From Parasponia andersonii (Eukaryota; Streptophyta; Magnoliopsida; Rosales; Cannabaceae), in assembly GCA_002914805.1 (NCBI GenBank), contig JXTB01000065.1:117942-181941 (forward strand): a stretch of 64,000 nt of DNA. The letters are read 5' to 3'. Below the pieces are notes generated by a model. It saw nothing but the letters and a program-made list of their open reading frames with translations, did no database searches and was not told the DNA's origin. Within the stretch, counting starts at the first letter, position 1. Each line of letters opens with the position of its first letter. The translations under genes were made by a program, and so were the position numbers. Positions 38,039 through 49,600 of this stretch are shown piece by piece.

Positions 38039-38205
38039 CTTTTGAGGGGGGAGAGAGAGAGAGAGAGGACCCTAGTTTTTCAGAAGCTGCGAAGTGCGAA
38101 GGAAACCCTAAGCCCTAATCCTTCTTCGAATGGGTTAGAGGAAAATACGTGATACAAACTCCACAGGTCTCCTCTCCCCCGAAGAAAATCTCTTCTGACC
38201 AGAAT
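38039..38205 (-). promoter_or_regulatory. Probable G-patch gene leader exon with telo-box
   Basis: A donor-like edge (minus-strand AAAAG|GTTCG) at 38039/38038 would join to the acceptor just before the ATG. AAACCCTAA, a plant telo-box, lies at 38103-38111, with an (AG)n run at 38048-38067. Telo-boxes are common near the start sites of translation and ribosome biogenesis genes. The transcription start is not determined. Confidence 0.5.
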
Positions 38206-38675
38206 AACCGCCTTGGCTCCGTTCCGTTTAATAAACCCGGAGAAATTCCTTCTTTTTTTTTTCTTTTTTTTTTTTTTTCTTTATTTGGTTAATTTATCAC
38301 ATCCGCCTTCACATTTAAAATTTATAACAAATTCATCCGCTCTATCATTTAATCATTTAGGTGTCAAACACCAATTTAAACTAATAAATTTACTAAAATA
38401 CCCTTTTTCAAAGTTTAAAATATGAATTTTTAAAAATTCAAATTCAAATACAAATTAAAATTAAGAAATGGAATAATTAATATTAAAGAATTGTAAAAAC
38501 CTAAATAAGAAAAAAAGAATAACAAGAAAATCAGCCAATAGATTTCCTTATTTCACTTAAAACTCTAAATTACCATGTACCTAAATCAAATTTCGGGATG
38601 TGATATGATTGGGCAGCCTCGTAATCAAGGACCTTTTAAGTTATATAGGTTACGTAAAGTGAAAATAATAATAAT

Positions 38676-39004
38676 AAAATACTCCTGAAATTTAGATATT
38701 CTGTAATTTATATAATGAAGTTTAAATTCCCTAAACTAATATGAATTTTTAAAAAATTAATACTCGAGTTAATCTTTTGAATAATTTTACAATTATATCC
38801 TCGAAATTAAAGAGAATAATAAAAATTAATGTAATTTTAATAAAGGATAATATTATTTTTTATTATTAAAATTGGTCAAAAAATCAGTTTATGGTATTAA
38901 TTTTCATAAATTCTTAATCTCAGTATATTATTTTGCATAGTCTAAACTTCAAAATTTAAATTATAGAACACACAAACTTCGAATTTTTTTTTTTTAGTTC
39001 ACCC
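38676..39004 (-). mobile_element. Inverted-repeat (foldback/MITE) element, copy 2
   Basis: It matches the reverse complement of the element at 20415-20793: TTATTAAAATTGGTCAAAA, then TTTTCATAAATTC, ATTATTTTGCATA, and AAATTTAAATT.TAGAACAC in the same order. The right edge TTTTTAGTTCACCC matches TTTTTGCAATTCACACC. The left part has diverged more. Confidence 0.65.
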
Positions 39005-39444
39005 TATATAGGTTTAAATGACCTTTTTTTTTAAGTACTATAACATTTTAAAAGTGATAATTAGTTCATTAACATTCCTTTTAATAAAAATTTTATATTC
39101 TCAATCATGCCATTTTCCCTAAATCTTCAAAAGTATCCCAATTTTTTCTTAAAAAAAATCAAGATTTGATGTTTGGACGAGTTAAAATCTTATTTATAGT
39201 TTGATGTTTTCAACATTTGGGGGTTCAAATCGAATTCAAGCATGGAAATGATGATTTTAAGCTTGAAATAACAATTTATAGCTCTAAAAATCATGATTTA
39301 GAGGAAAATCTCGACAGGAGCGTTTTTTTGCTTTTGTACGCCATGTAAACACAAAAGCAAAAGTAAATAAATAAAAAAGAAAAATAAGAATAAAGATAGA
39401 GTCAAAATTTAAAAGTGGGATTTGAGGAAGGTTATAGAACCAAA
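39005..39444. other. Intergenic, AT-rich
   Basis: No gene is seen. The sequence lies between the inverted-repeat element and the 14-3-3 fragment. Confidence 0.5.
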
Positions 39445-39640
39445 TAATTTCATAATCAAGCATGGTATTATCAGAGGTAGCTTTTCTCATCATCGACCGT
39501 GAACTCAACCAAGTACGTAGTTGTGAAATCGGCTTTCATCTTGAAATAGAAGACCTTGGATTCAATGGGATTCCCTGGCAGTGGCGGAGGGAATGAGGTT
39601 GGGGTTAATGAGCTTGATTGAAAATATTGGCGCATACATC
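39445..39640 (-). pseudogene. 14-3-3 protein pseudogene fragment
   Basis: Minus-strand translation gives ESKVFYFKMKADF, then YLVEF, close to the 14-3-3 helix that reads ESKVFYLKMKGDY in plant proteins. Upstream, in another frame, is LINPNLIPSATA, like the LIPSA segment that precedes it in the family. Downstream, in a third frame, SDNTMLDYE resembles the ESTLLAYK segment. The parts are in the correct order but separated by frameshifts and a stop, and the rest of the gene is absent. It is a dead fragment of about 55 codons. Confidence 0.75.
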
Positions 39641-41315
39641 AAATCTCAAATACCTCATCCTGGCCCTGAGTTGATGAATGTTGGAGTGGAAAACACATGG
39701 ATTACATTATAACAATGGCTTGGCTTCTTGTAGAGGTCTATCTCTAGCTTCTAACACTAAATGCTCCTCAGATTTCCGAACATCCAAAGGAATTTCCCTC
39801 AATGCTCAGAGCTTTCATTGACTCTTAAAATCATAGTCCAAACTATCTTAACAATTGTCAGCAAACCTCAACCTAATTAGATGTGTCGGTGTCAGTGACG
39901 ATAATTTAGGTCACGGCACAATAATACAACTCAAAAGCCGACGAAATCAACGGATTTAGGTTTATTTTAAATAATTATGTGTTAAAACATGTTAAACTCG
40001 ATTAAATATGATAAATTAACAGGTCAGAAGTGGGTTAATATGCTAAACTCAAAATTGACTTGTTTAACACATTTAAAGTTTTTGGAACTTTGTACTATGT
40101 TGTGTGTATTAAGACTTAAAACTTGCCTTTATATTTTATGTGCTAAAACTTAAAAGTTCTATTTTAGTTTTAAATTTTGGATTGTGCATTATATTTATTT
40201 GATTCATTATAGTTGATTGGTTATATTGGAAATATAAAATGGATAACATGTTAAACATAATCGATTAATAGGTTATGTTAGGTTAAACTAAATACAACAT
40301 ATTTAACATTAATATATAAAATTGAGTTAAATTATTGAGCTAAACGGTACACATGGTTAGCAGATCATGTTAGTATGGATATCACTTAAATACGACTCAT
40401 TTAAATAACACATTAAATGTTTATTTAGCATATCTAGTATGAGTTTATAAATGATGTTAATAAACGTGTCGGGTATGAGTTTGATAGTTGCTCGTTTTAT
40501 ATATAAATATATATATATATATCTTGATACGATAATATGAATTGCCACCCCTAATTGGTGCTAAATCTACAAATCAGATATTTTTATTACAAAGATGAAT
40601 AAATAATGAGAAAGATGATAAAGAGAGAGAGAGAAGGAAAAACCAGAGAATTTTTCCCTATTTGGTGATTTAATTATTATTGTTATCTTTTTAATCAGAC
40701 TTCCTTTACTTGATAATTGTTACTTTAGTAGTTCAATTGATAATTTTAATTTTTTGTAAACTTTACATTATTTATAAAATATACAATTTAAAAACTTTTA
40801 ACCTTAAATTATTTTTAAATATACATTTTAAATTTCAAAGGGTATTATAGTAAACTCATTAGTCAAAATTTTTGTTTGATCAAAATAAGGTATGCATTTA
40901 TCACGTATTTAAAATATGAAGGACAATGTTAATAATAACTAAAACATAAGGTATAAATTGAACAAATAATCAAAATATAAGGTATAAAAATGTAGGACAC
41001 TCGTAATCCGAAAATTGACTATATCATTTAGGTAGAATTGAATAAAGGATTTTTGTAAATAATTGTCCCTACATGCTTGAGAATTTTTCAAATATTAAAA
41101 AGCTTTTTATTATTCAAATCTAAAAAATGCTTCTTTTTTTTTTTTCAATTTTCTATTCATTTTGAGATTTACTTACACGATAAATCAATTTTTATATGAC
41201 AAATACTACTAAACATAATTAAAACTACAAAGGAAAAATATTGAAATCTTCCTCTATGTTTTAGCAAAATAAAACTTTTAATATTGTGTTTTTGGAAATA
41301 TAAAATATATCTTGA
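39641..41315. other. Intergenic, no gene seen
   Basis: AT-rich DNA. It contains (TA)n runs near 40500-40520 and a partial relative of the 12.6-kb MITE at about 40905-40992. Confidence 0.5.
40905..40992. mobile_element. Partial copy of the 12.6-kb MITE family
   Basis: The stretch with TTAATAATAACTAAAACATA, GGTATAAATTGAACAAAT and CAAAATATAAGGTATAAAAA matches the right arm of the element at 12564-12912 in the same orientation. The left arm is missing. Confidence 0.6.
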
Positions 41316-41825
41316 GACCTCGTTTTGGCTCAGACTAAATGGTGGGATTTGACTCCTTTATACAATCCTATGTTTGGGTTTAAGAGCTGATTAGACAAAA
41401 GAGTTCACTCTTTTGTTTTAGTCCCCTTTCCCTGAGACTAAATTATCTCACCTAGACGCACCTCTTTTTCTTTATTTTTCTTTCTTTAATATTTTTTAAT
41501 TAATATAAATATATACATATTAACTTAGTTCCAATTTTCATTTTTTCAACTAAAAAATATATTTTATTTTTATATACTTATTTTCATAAATAAATTAAAA
41601 TCATATTATTTTATATAATCATCATTTAAAATTATCTTTTTTATTTTTGGAAATATTTATTTACTTATTTCTAAATAAAATATAATTAGAACTATATTGA
41701 AAAAAGTTGTTATATTTACTTTATTTTAGTACTTTGTTATACTAAATATAATATAGTACCAAATAATACTATTCAGTCTAATCCAATCCGCTAGTCTAAT
41801 CTAATCCTGGGTGCCAAACGAGCCT
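41316..41825. mobile_element. MITE-like element, about 510 bp
   Basis: The left end is GACCTCGTTTTGGCTCAGAC. The right end in reverse complement is AGGCTCGTTTGGCACCCAGG. Inner parts also pair loosely (GACTAAAT and GGATTAGATTAGACT types). It is AT-rich and non-coding, probably a non-autonomous hAT- or PIF-like element. The target duplication is not resolved. Confidence 0.55.
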
Positions 41826-42003
41826 ATAAAATTAGCTAAAAATTATCTTTTTGACATTTTTTTCCTCTTTTTTTTTTTATTTGAAGATGACTAAGATACC
41901 TTTGGTCAAGAAGTTAAATTAATCACTAAATACAAACCAAATAACTTAAATGTAAAATACCAAATTTATTCCCCCTAAAAAGCACATTTATTTTTCAAAA
42001 GTA

Positions 42004-42036
<33 letters not shown>

Positions 42037-43580
42037 ATTGTCAATCTATAAGTTATTTTTTTTAATCTATGTATAAGTATTTTTTTTAATCATTGGATTA
42101 CTATCTAACGATAATTCAATAGTTATAAGGATGTGCATAAAAAGTCGTGTATCATTAATATTAGTTCTCTTTTATTTTTTACTATAAGAAATATGCGCAT
42201 GATAAATTTTAATTAACCAAAATGATATGTATAGGTAAAAGAAATAAAATAAAATCTCCTACTAGTGCCCTATATATATATATATATGTATTAGTGTTTG
42301 GTTATATGATTAAGAATGTGATTTGACTATTTTTTTTATTTTGATTAAGATTATTAGTTTTAATTCGCGATATAATTTTACTATTTTAGCCAAATCCAAA
42401 TTGGTACTTTGCTAAAACACATCTTTTTGGGGGAAGTATTTTCCTGAAAGCAAAATGTCAATTGGTACTTTGGTAACATATTTATTCTCTGCGAAATATA
42501 AAAAGCCTTTTTCATAAGGTTTATTCGTGGTTTTATTCAAAGTATTCAAAAAAAACCCGAGTTTCTTCTACTTACAATGGTATTATCATTTTAGAGATTA
42601 CTTCTTTTATTATTTGTGTTGGTGAGTCATATATTTATAATTTGGGAATAAGGTGACCACGCGCTAACTACATGTATTACTCATCTTTTGAGTGATAATA
42701 TTTTGATGATTTTATTTAGCTTTTTTATTTAATCTTTTTTGTAATTACGGATTATGTTTGATAAAATTAATTTCTATTCGGCCTTTTCATTTAATCTGTT
42801 GTGATTACGAATTCTGTTTAATAAAATTAATCTTTAAATAAGAAAAAAATGAGGCCAAGTTTTGGATTTAGATATCTAGTGTTGGAGCTGGGATTACGAA
42901 TTTAGTATGTGATCACGCATAGACAAAGCTTCTAACTACAGTCTATACACAATTATGTCCATATATTTGTACTCTGTGACAATCTGGGCGGTAGAGTTAG
43001 ATATTCAATTTAGAGCAGTAAAAATCAAATGTGCATTAATTTTAGGAATAGTTTAACTCAAAATTTAATACTTTAAATTTTATAAATTGAAAGAGCAAGG
43101 ACTAAATTTGGAAGAGATCAAGATTAATTTTGGTAAAAATTTACATACTCTGGGCCTCGTATGCTCCGGCCAGAGTGACAATGTGTATTATTATATGCTT
43201 ATTTAATTCAGAATAAAAGCAGACAATAATGATATGTTGAAATGAAAAAATAGCATAATATTAGGATCCCATTTGACAAATAAGTACGATTTTCTATAAA
43301 TAAATTTAATATACTCAACAATAAAAATAAATGATTAGACTACGAGCTTTTACGATCCTAATCACGTTATTACATGTAAATCTACAATTTACCCTGCTTT
43401 GTATTTTTTTTAGTTTTATTTTTTTTTATATAAAAAAAAAGAGAACAAAAATATAAATGCCGACGAAATTAAAAAAAAAAAAACAAGCTAAAAAATGGTG
43501 GCCTAGCCGGTTTGAAATATTATTCTCGAAGTAGTATTTGACCACCAGCGCTCAAGCCCTAAGGTTAAGGAATTGATTTT
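41826..43580. other. Intergenic and PP6 promoter region
   Basis: AT-rich, with (TA)n runs at about 42005-42030 and 42270-42286. A tandem duplication of about 70 bp occurs at 42715-42840 (both copies contain GATTA.G.ATT.TGTTT.ATAAAATTAAT). No gene is seen. The final part should contain the PP6 promoter. Confidence 0.5.
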
Positions 43581-43621
43581 AATTTGTGATATTTTTCTTT
43601 TCACATTGGGAGGGTCGTGCT

Positions 43622-43687
43622 GAAAACCCTAGAAAGAAAGACGAACAAGGAAGAAGACGAAGACGAAGAAGAAGAAGAAGAAAAGCC
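43622..43687 (+). promoter_or_regulatory. PP6 leader with telo-box-like motif and (GAA)n
   Basis: AAACCCTAG, a telo-box-like motif, is at 43624-43632. A GAA/GAC repeat follows and runs up to the ATG at 43688. The start of transcription is unknown. Confidence 0.4.
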
Positions 43688-46600
43688 ATGGATTTGGACC
43701 AATGGATCTCGAAGGTCAAGGAAGGCCAGCATCTTTTGGAGGACGAGCTTCAACTTCTCTGCGAATACGTTCGTATTTTTCTTCTTTATTCGCCCATCTT
43801 TTTCTTCGCTTCGTTTTTATTAGGGCTTCTTTTTTTTTTTTTTTTTTTTTCCCCTCCCGATCTATCTTGATCTTGGGTTTCTCGTTTTCTGTTTGGCTAC
43901 CGAGAAAATTTTCCAACTTAATTTCCCAGTGGGGATTTGGTTCCTGGGTATTTTACGTGAATGTTTGTATATTTTGTTGGTTAGTTCTCAGGAGATCCGA
44001 GAAAATGGGCTCTTAAATTCCATATGCTTGTTTTGGTTGAAATGGAATCTGAAAGTTTAGAAAGAAAGTACTTTCTTCTTTACAGCTAGAAACCGAATCC
44101 AGTAGATGTGTATTTTCATTTCTTGCTTCAATTGTTTTATTACTGCGGGTAATTGATTGTGGAGTACTTAGTTTCAGTGTAGTTTAAGCAAAATATTTTT
44201 TTATGAATCCATGGGCGCCATGGGCGGCATAAGAGGAATTAAGAGGTGAAAGTGGTTGTTCGCATCTCTTGATTGGTCCCTTACTACAAATTTCTTGTAG
44301 ATGTTACATTTCCTCAAAGTCATTACTGTGTTTAGATCTTTAGAAACTTTCTGGACTAATTGAGTTGATGGGTTCTTGAATGAAAATGGTTAAATGGGCA
44401 ATGAACAAACTCATTGTTTGAAACAGTGGAGCAATTGTAATGGATCTTTTGGAAAGGAACTTGAGACTGAATGTCTGTGATCCATGTATCATGTTCTTGT
44501 TTCTTTCTCCATTTTGGTGCCTCATAATTCTTGGCTTTATTGCTTTTCCTTTCCTCGCTGCCCATAGGCAATGATGGTACTTAAACCCATGGTTGACAAT
44601 CTTTTACTCTACTAGAGCAATAATTCTGAATTTCTTGTAAATAGAGAACTAAAATAAATACTAGTGCCTTGCATAACTTTTATTAATTGTTTCCATGAAT
44701 ATGGAAAACAAATGAAATGGTGAGTTCTTGACCTTCTCTTGTGCATGAGTGCATTGCCTTTTTGGACCTTTTTCTTCTTTTGTATAATGTACTCCTTTAG
44801 CTAGAAAACTTGACAATTGAAATTTTTAAAACTTGAAATCTGAAACTAGAAGCTCGTCAGTGTGTGTCTCAGCAAATGGGCTATTCTGAAATCCTGTACA
44901 CTTAAAAAAAATCATTTAAGCTTGTCTTCTAAGGAGTTAAGTCTTGGGCAGACAAATGAAAGCAACACATGAACCATCTAATCTACTCCTAAGATTTAAG
45001 AATTGTGATCTAATTCAAAGGATTTATTAATTCTAAAGAATCTAAAGTCGCTAATGTATCTCTTAAGCAAGAAATTCCTGAATAATGTCAGTGTGTGAAA
45101 TCACAAGTTATCTCTTAGAATCTGGTTCTTGTTATTCTGTGAAATTCTAATCTATTTGTATTTAGTGATCTGGAACTCCCATCCTTTATTGATTTTAGGT
45201 GTTTGGTATGTACGTTTCATACGTTCATATTGATCCATGGACACATTTAGAGCACAATTTAACTATTCAAATTTAATCACCAAGAGATCTAGCGAAATAA
45301 ATCCATTGGTTGCCAAAGCAAGAGTGATCCTCTTGGCCATCAACCACACAATTGTCAATAATTGGAAGTCTGTGGTTGTTGAGAGTGACTGTAAGAATGC
45401 CATAGCTGGTTTTGAAGGGGAGCATGCGGATTGCCATTGGGAGATCAAAGGTCTAGTGGCCCAAGGAAAGCTGCTTTGACTTCTTTCAGTTCTCTGTTGT
45501 TGGTGGGGAGACCAATGTAGCGCATAACTCGGTTGCTTGGGCCGCTTCAAACCTGTCTTTTGGTCGTTTCTTAGTTTCTGAGGTTCCTTCTAGGATCTTT
45601 TCTGACCGTCTACATGGGTCTATTTATTAGTTCGCCTCTTGAGGGTTGTTGTGGCTTCCCCTCAGCCTTTCTTTTCCTGTCCTTTTTCAATGAAGTCTTC
45701 CTACAGCAAAAAAAAGTATATATATAGTCGATTGATATTTTTGTTGTAATATTCTCCTATGTTTTGACAGTCTTACAAACCTTTTGCAGGTTAAAGAGAT
45801 TCTGATTGAGGAATCTAATGTGCAGCCTGTAAATAGTCCAGTTACTGTTTGCGGTGATATTCATGGCCAGTTCCATGATCTAATGAAACTTTTTCAAACC
45901 GGCGGGCATGTGCCAGAGACCAATTACATATTTATGGTTTGTATATTCTTCTTAATGAGAACTTTGACAACATCTTATCACATCACTTCAAAACATCTAT
46001 TTTCCTAGATACTTAATATCTTTAAATGCCTGGCAGGGTGATTTTGTTGATCGAGGTTACAATAGTCTTGAAGTTTTCACAATTCTTTTGCTTCTTAAAG
46101 CTAGGTATGCTTCCTATTTGTTCGCATGCTTTTCTCTGCTTTTTCTTCTATCAAGGATGTTATGTTTTATATCTTGCTTTTGGTAGACCATGTTTATTTC
46201 GTAGTTTCATGGATACTTCCTTTATTATAGCTGCGGTTAGTCTCTGATTAATGAGATACTTTCACCACAAGCTTTTGTTATATGATCCAATTTTGTGACG
46301 TCTTTATTCCTTTTATTTATTTTTTATTTTTTTCCTCTCTTTGTGGATCCTAGTTTTGAAGTTTGGAAGATGATTGTTTTATTTCTCTTCTTGCACAAAT
46401 TATTTTCTCTGTCAATTAGAACTTAGAAGAAAGCATGTTGACCAATGTCCTACGCATTTCTACCAAAATTTACCACGGAACCATGTCAAAATTAATAACC
46501 CTGGGGTAATGATAGCTCCCCACTTTTTCTACTGCACTGTAACTTAATCATGAATTATAGTAATCACTGCAAAGGTTATCAAGTTTTGTCTGATTGCTTT

Positions 46601-49600
46601 CTTGTGTTTGTAGCTTTTCATACCTTATGTTGAGAAGCTAATATTCCTTCCTTTTGTTGTGCTTTGTTTGTTTACAGATATCCAGCAAACATAACCCTTT
46701 TGCGTGGAAATCATGAAAGCAGGCAACTGACTCAGGTAGGTTACTTACATTTTATATTTTAATTGTGTATAAGAAATAGTTTCATTTGACATAGGAGCCT
46801 GAAAGTTCTTTCTTGTAATCAGCAGAGGAAAAAAAATAAAGAAACTGTTGCGAAATCTATTTGCCAGTTGGGTTTTATATTTGTTATCAGGATTATCTGA
46901 TTAAAGCTAGTTTCTGTGGAATTCAAGTCAGGATTAGTTGTTTTAATTTTTTTATTTTTATTATTATGTTTTAAAAAACATTATTCCATAGAATGATGTG
47001 GTCTTGGCTTATGAATGTGATTGGCGCAATAGAGGTAAATAGGGATCATCGTGTTAAGCACCTTGGGAAGAAGTTTGAAGGGACTCGATGCATGAACGTG
47101 TGAAAAATTGGAAGAATGCTTGAATTTTTAGATCACTAATTTTATGATTTGCCATAGGAGCCTGAAAGTTCTTTCTTGTAATCGGTCCTTAGAAAACAAA
47201 AAGGTATATATAGAAAAAAAGGAAGCTATTATGAAATCTATCTACCAGTTGCGTTTTCTATTTCTTATTTCTTATCTGGATTATTTGATTAAACTAGTTT
47301 CTCTTGAATTCAAGTCAGAATTAGTTCTCTTAAATAAAAAAAGGCTTTTTATTACCAAAACCCCCTGAACTCAAAATAATTCAACAAAATTAACCATGAA
47401 CTCAATTTTTTAGAGGAAAACCCCCTGAACTCAGAACAATTTAGTAAAATTAACCTTAAATTCAGTTTTATAGAGGAAAATCCCCTGAAGTCCTCTAATA
47501 TTAGTTTTGTTAAAAAAAAATGTTTATGTTAGTTTTTTTTTTCTTTTTACTGTTAAGTCTTTATTATCTTATTTATGGCTTTTAGATCCTCAGTATTATT
47601 TTTCTATTTCACGTTAATCCCTTTTAATATTTTTTATCCAAAATTGTTGTTAATTAGTATTGGTCCAAAAGGTGCTCATCTCAGCAGTGATAAAATTGGA
47701 AATAAAGGAAAGTTATTATTTAAAAAAATAAAAAAAGAATTAGGGAAAATAAAAAAATAAAAAATAATATTGAGGACCTAAAAGCCATAAATAAGAGAAT
47801 AAAGACTTAACAGTAAAAAAAACTAACATAAACATTTTATTTTTCCTTTCAAAACTAATATTAGGGGGCTTTAGGGGGTTTTACTCTAATATTGGGGGAC
47901 TTTAGGAGGTTTCGCTTTAAAAAACTGAATTCAAGGTTTACAAAATTGTTTCGAGTTCAGGGGGTTTTGCTCTAAAAAATTGAATTCAAGATTAATTTTA
48001 CTTGAATTATTCCGAGTTTAAGGGGTTTTGGTAATAAAGAGCCTAAAAAAAAATTAAATAAACCATGATTCTTTATTATGATGTGGCCTTGGGTTATGAA
48101 TGTGGTTGGCACACAAGAGGTAAATAGTGATCATTGTGTAAAGCACCATGGGAAGAAGTTTGAAGGGACGAAGTTAAGTACTTGATGCATAGATTTGTGA
48201 AAAATTGGAAGAATGCTTGAATATTTAGATCTGTAGGTTATGATTTGTAGAACAGGGAATGAAAGAAAATTTGACAATATTTAGTTTCATGTATTTTTTT
48301 TGGTCCTTTCTGTCAGTTGATAATCTTATGCCCTTTTTTTTTCCCCCTTCTTTTTTCGGTACTTTATTTTAGCAACCATTCCTTTGATGCTACCACATTG
48401 GAGCAGAAAAAAATCTGATTGTTGGTTTTATTTGTTAAATTGATAAAGTAAGTTATATGGGTTCTACCTGTTTTTGTTGGTTGTTTCTACAGCTCCTCCC
48501 CCAGTACCTAACCATCAAGTACAAAATATTTTTCGTTGTTTATAAAGAAAGAAAAAAAAATATAAGGCCATATTCTTTGATTTTATCTGTTATCAATTTT
48601 TACTGTCCTTTTTTCTGTGGATCATGGTTAGTTTAATTTTCAAGGTACATACTAATTATTGTAGGCAAGTTATTACCTGTGAATAAGTGCATTGGAAATG
48701 ACCTCACATGCCCTTTCTCCATTGAGGTGTGTGATCAGCGAGGCAAAACGTGAAACTATTGGTCATTTTTTCTTGCACTGCAGTGTGGCTAGATTTTTAT
48801 GGTGCAAATTTGCAAATTGTTGATCAAAGGAGGTTTTAAATGAGTTTTTCTTGGAAAATGTGAATCTCTTACCATCAAAAAGCATATAGGCTTTGGAAAA
48901 GTGAAGATGGCAGTTGTAATGTGGAATTGTAGGTGGTAGCAACTTTTTGGGTAATTTGGCCAGCATCTTTGAAGAAGGGGATAGTTAGCTGAGGAAGGGC
49001 CTGAATAAGCTGCCCTACTTCTTCTTTAAATCTATTTTTGTTTTTATTTTCTTCTTCTTCTTTAAATTTATTTTTATTTTCTTCTTCTTCTTTAAATTTA
49101 TTTTATTTTATTTTTATGTATGTTATATTTATGGGAGAGAGTTTTTAGCTTCTATATGTGGATCAATGGCTAAGGATTTCAAGGACTTTCCTTTGGCTCT
49201 TGGTTGTATTTACTTGGAAGGTTAAGTTGTTCAACTTTTCTTAATACTTTTGTTTCTATTTTCTTTTTAAGAGGATACCTCACACTGAGTTATTTGTTTC
49301 TTCTTCATTCCAAATTTCATTTCGTACATCAAAAATTAGAGAGTTTATTATTATTAGTCACACGCTAACATTTTCTCAATCCTCCATTTCTATGATTGCT
49401 ATTTAAATATAAAAATAGAGATGCTGATGTTTCTGAATACCAGTTCATAAGCCTTTAGGATTTTTTTCTGGTAACATTACTGATCCTGTGTATGCTATGT
49501 ACAATTCCATTTCTGCTAGGTATATGGTTTTTATGATGAATGCCAGAGGAAGTATGGAAATGCTAATGCGTGGCGGTATTGTACAGATGTTTTTGATTAT

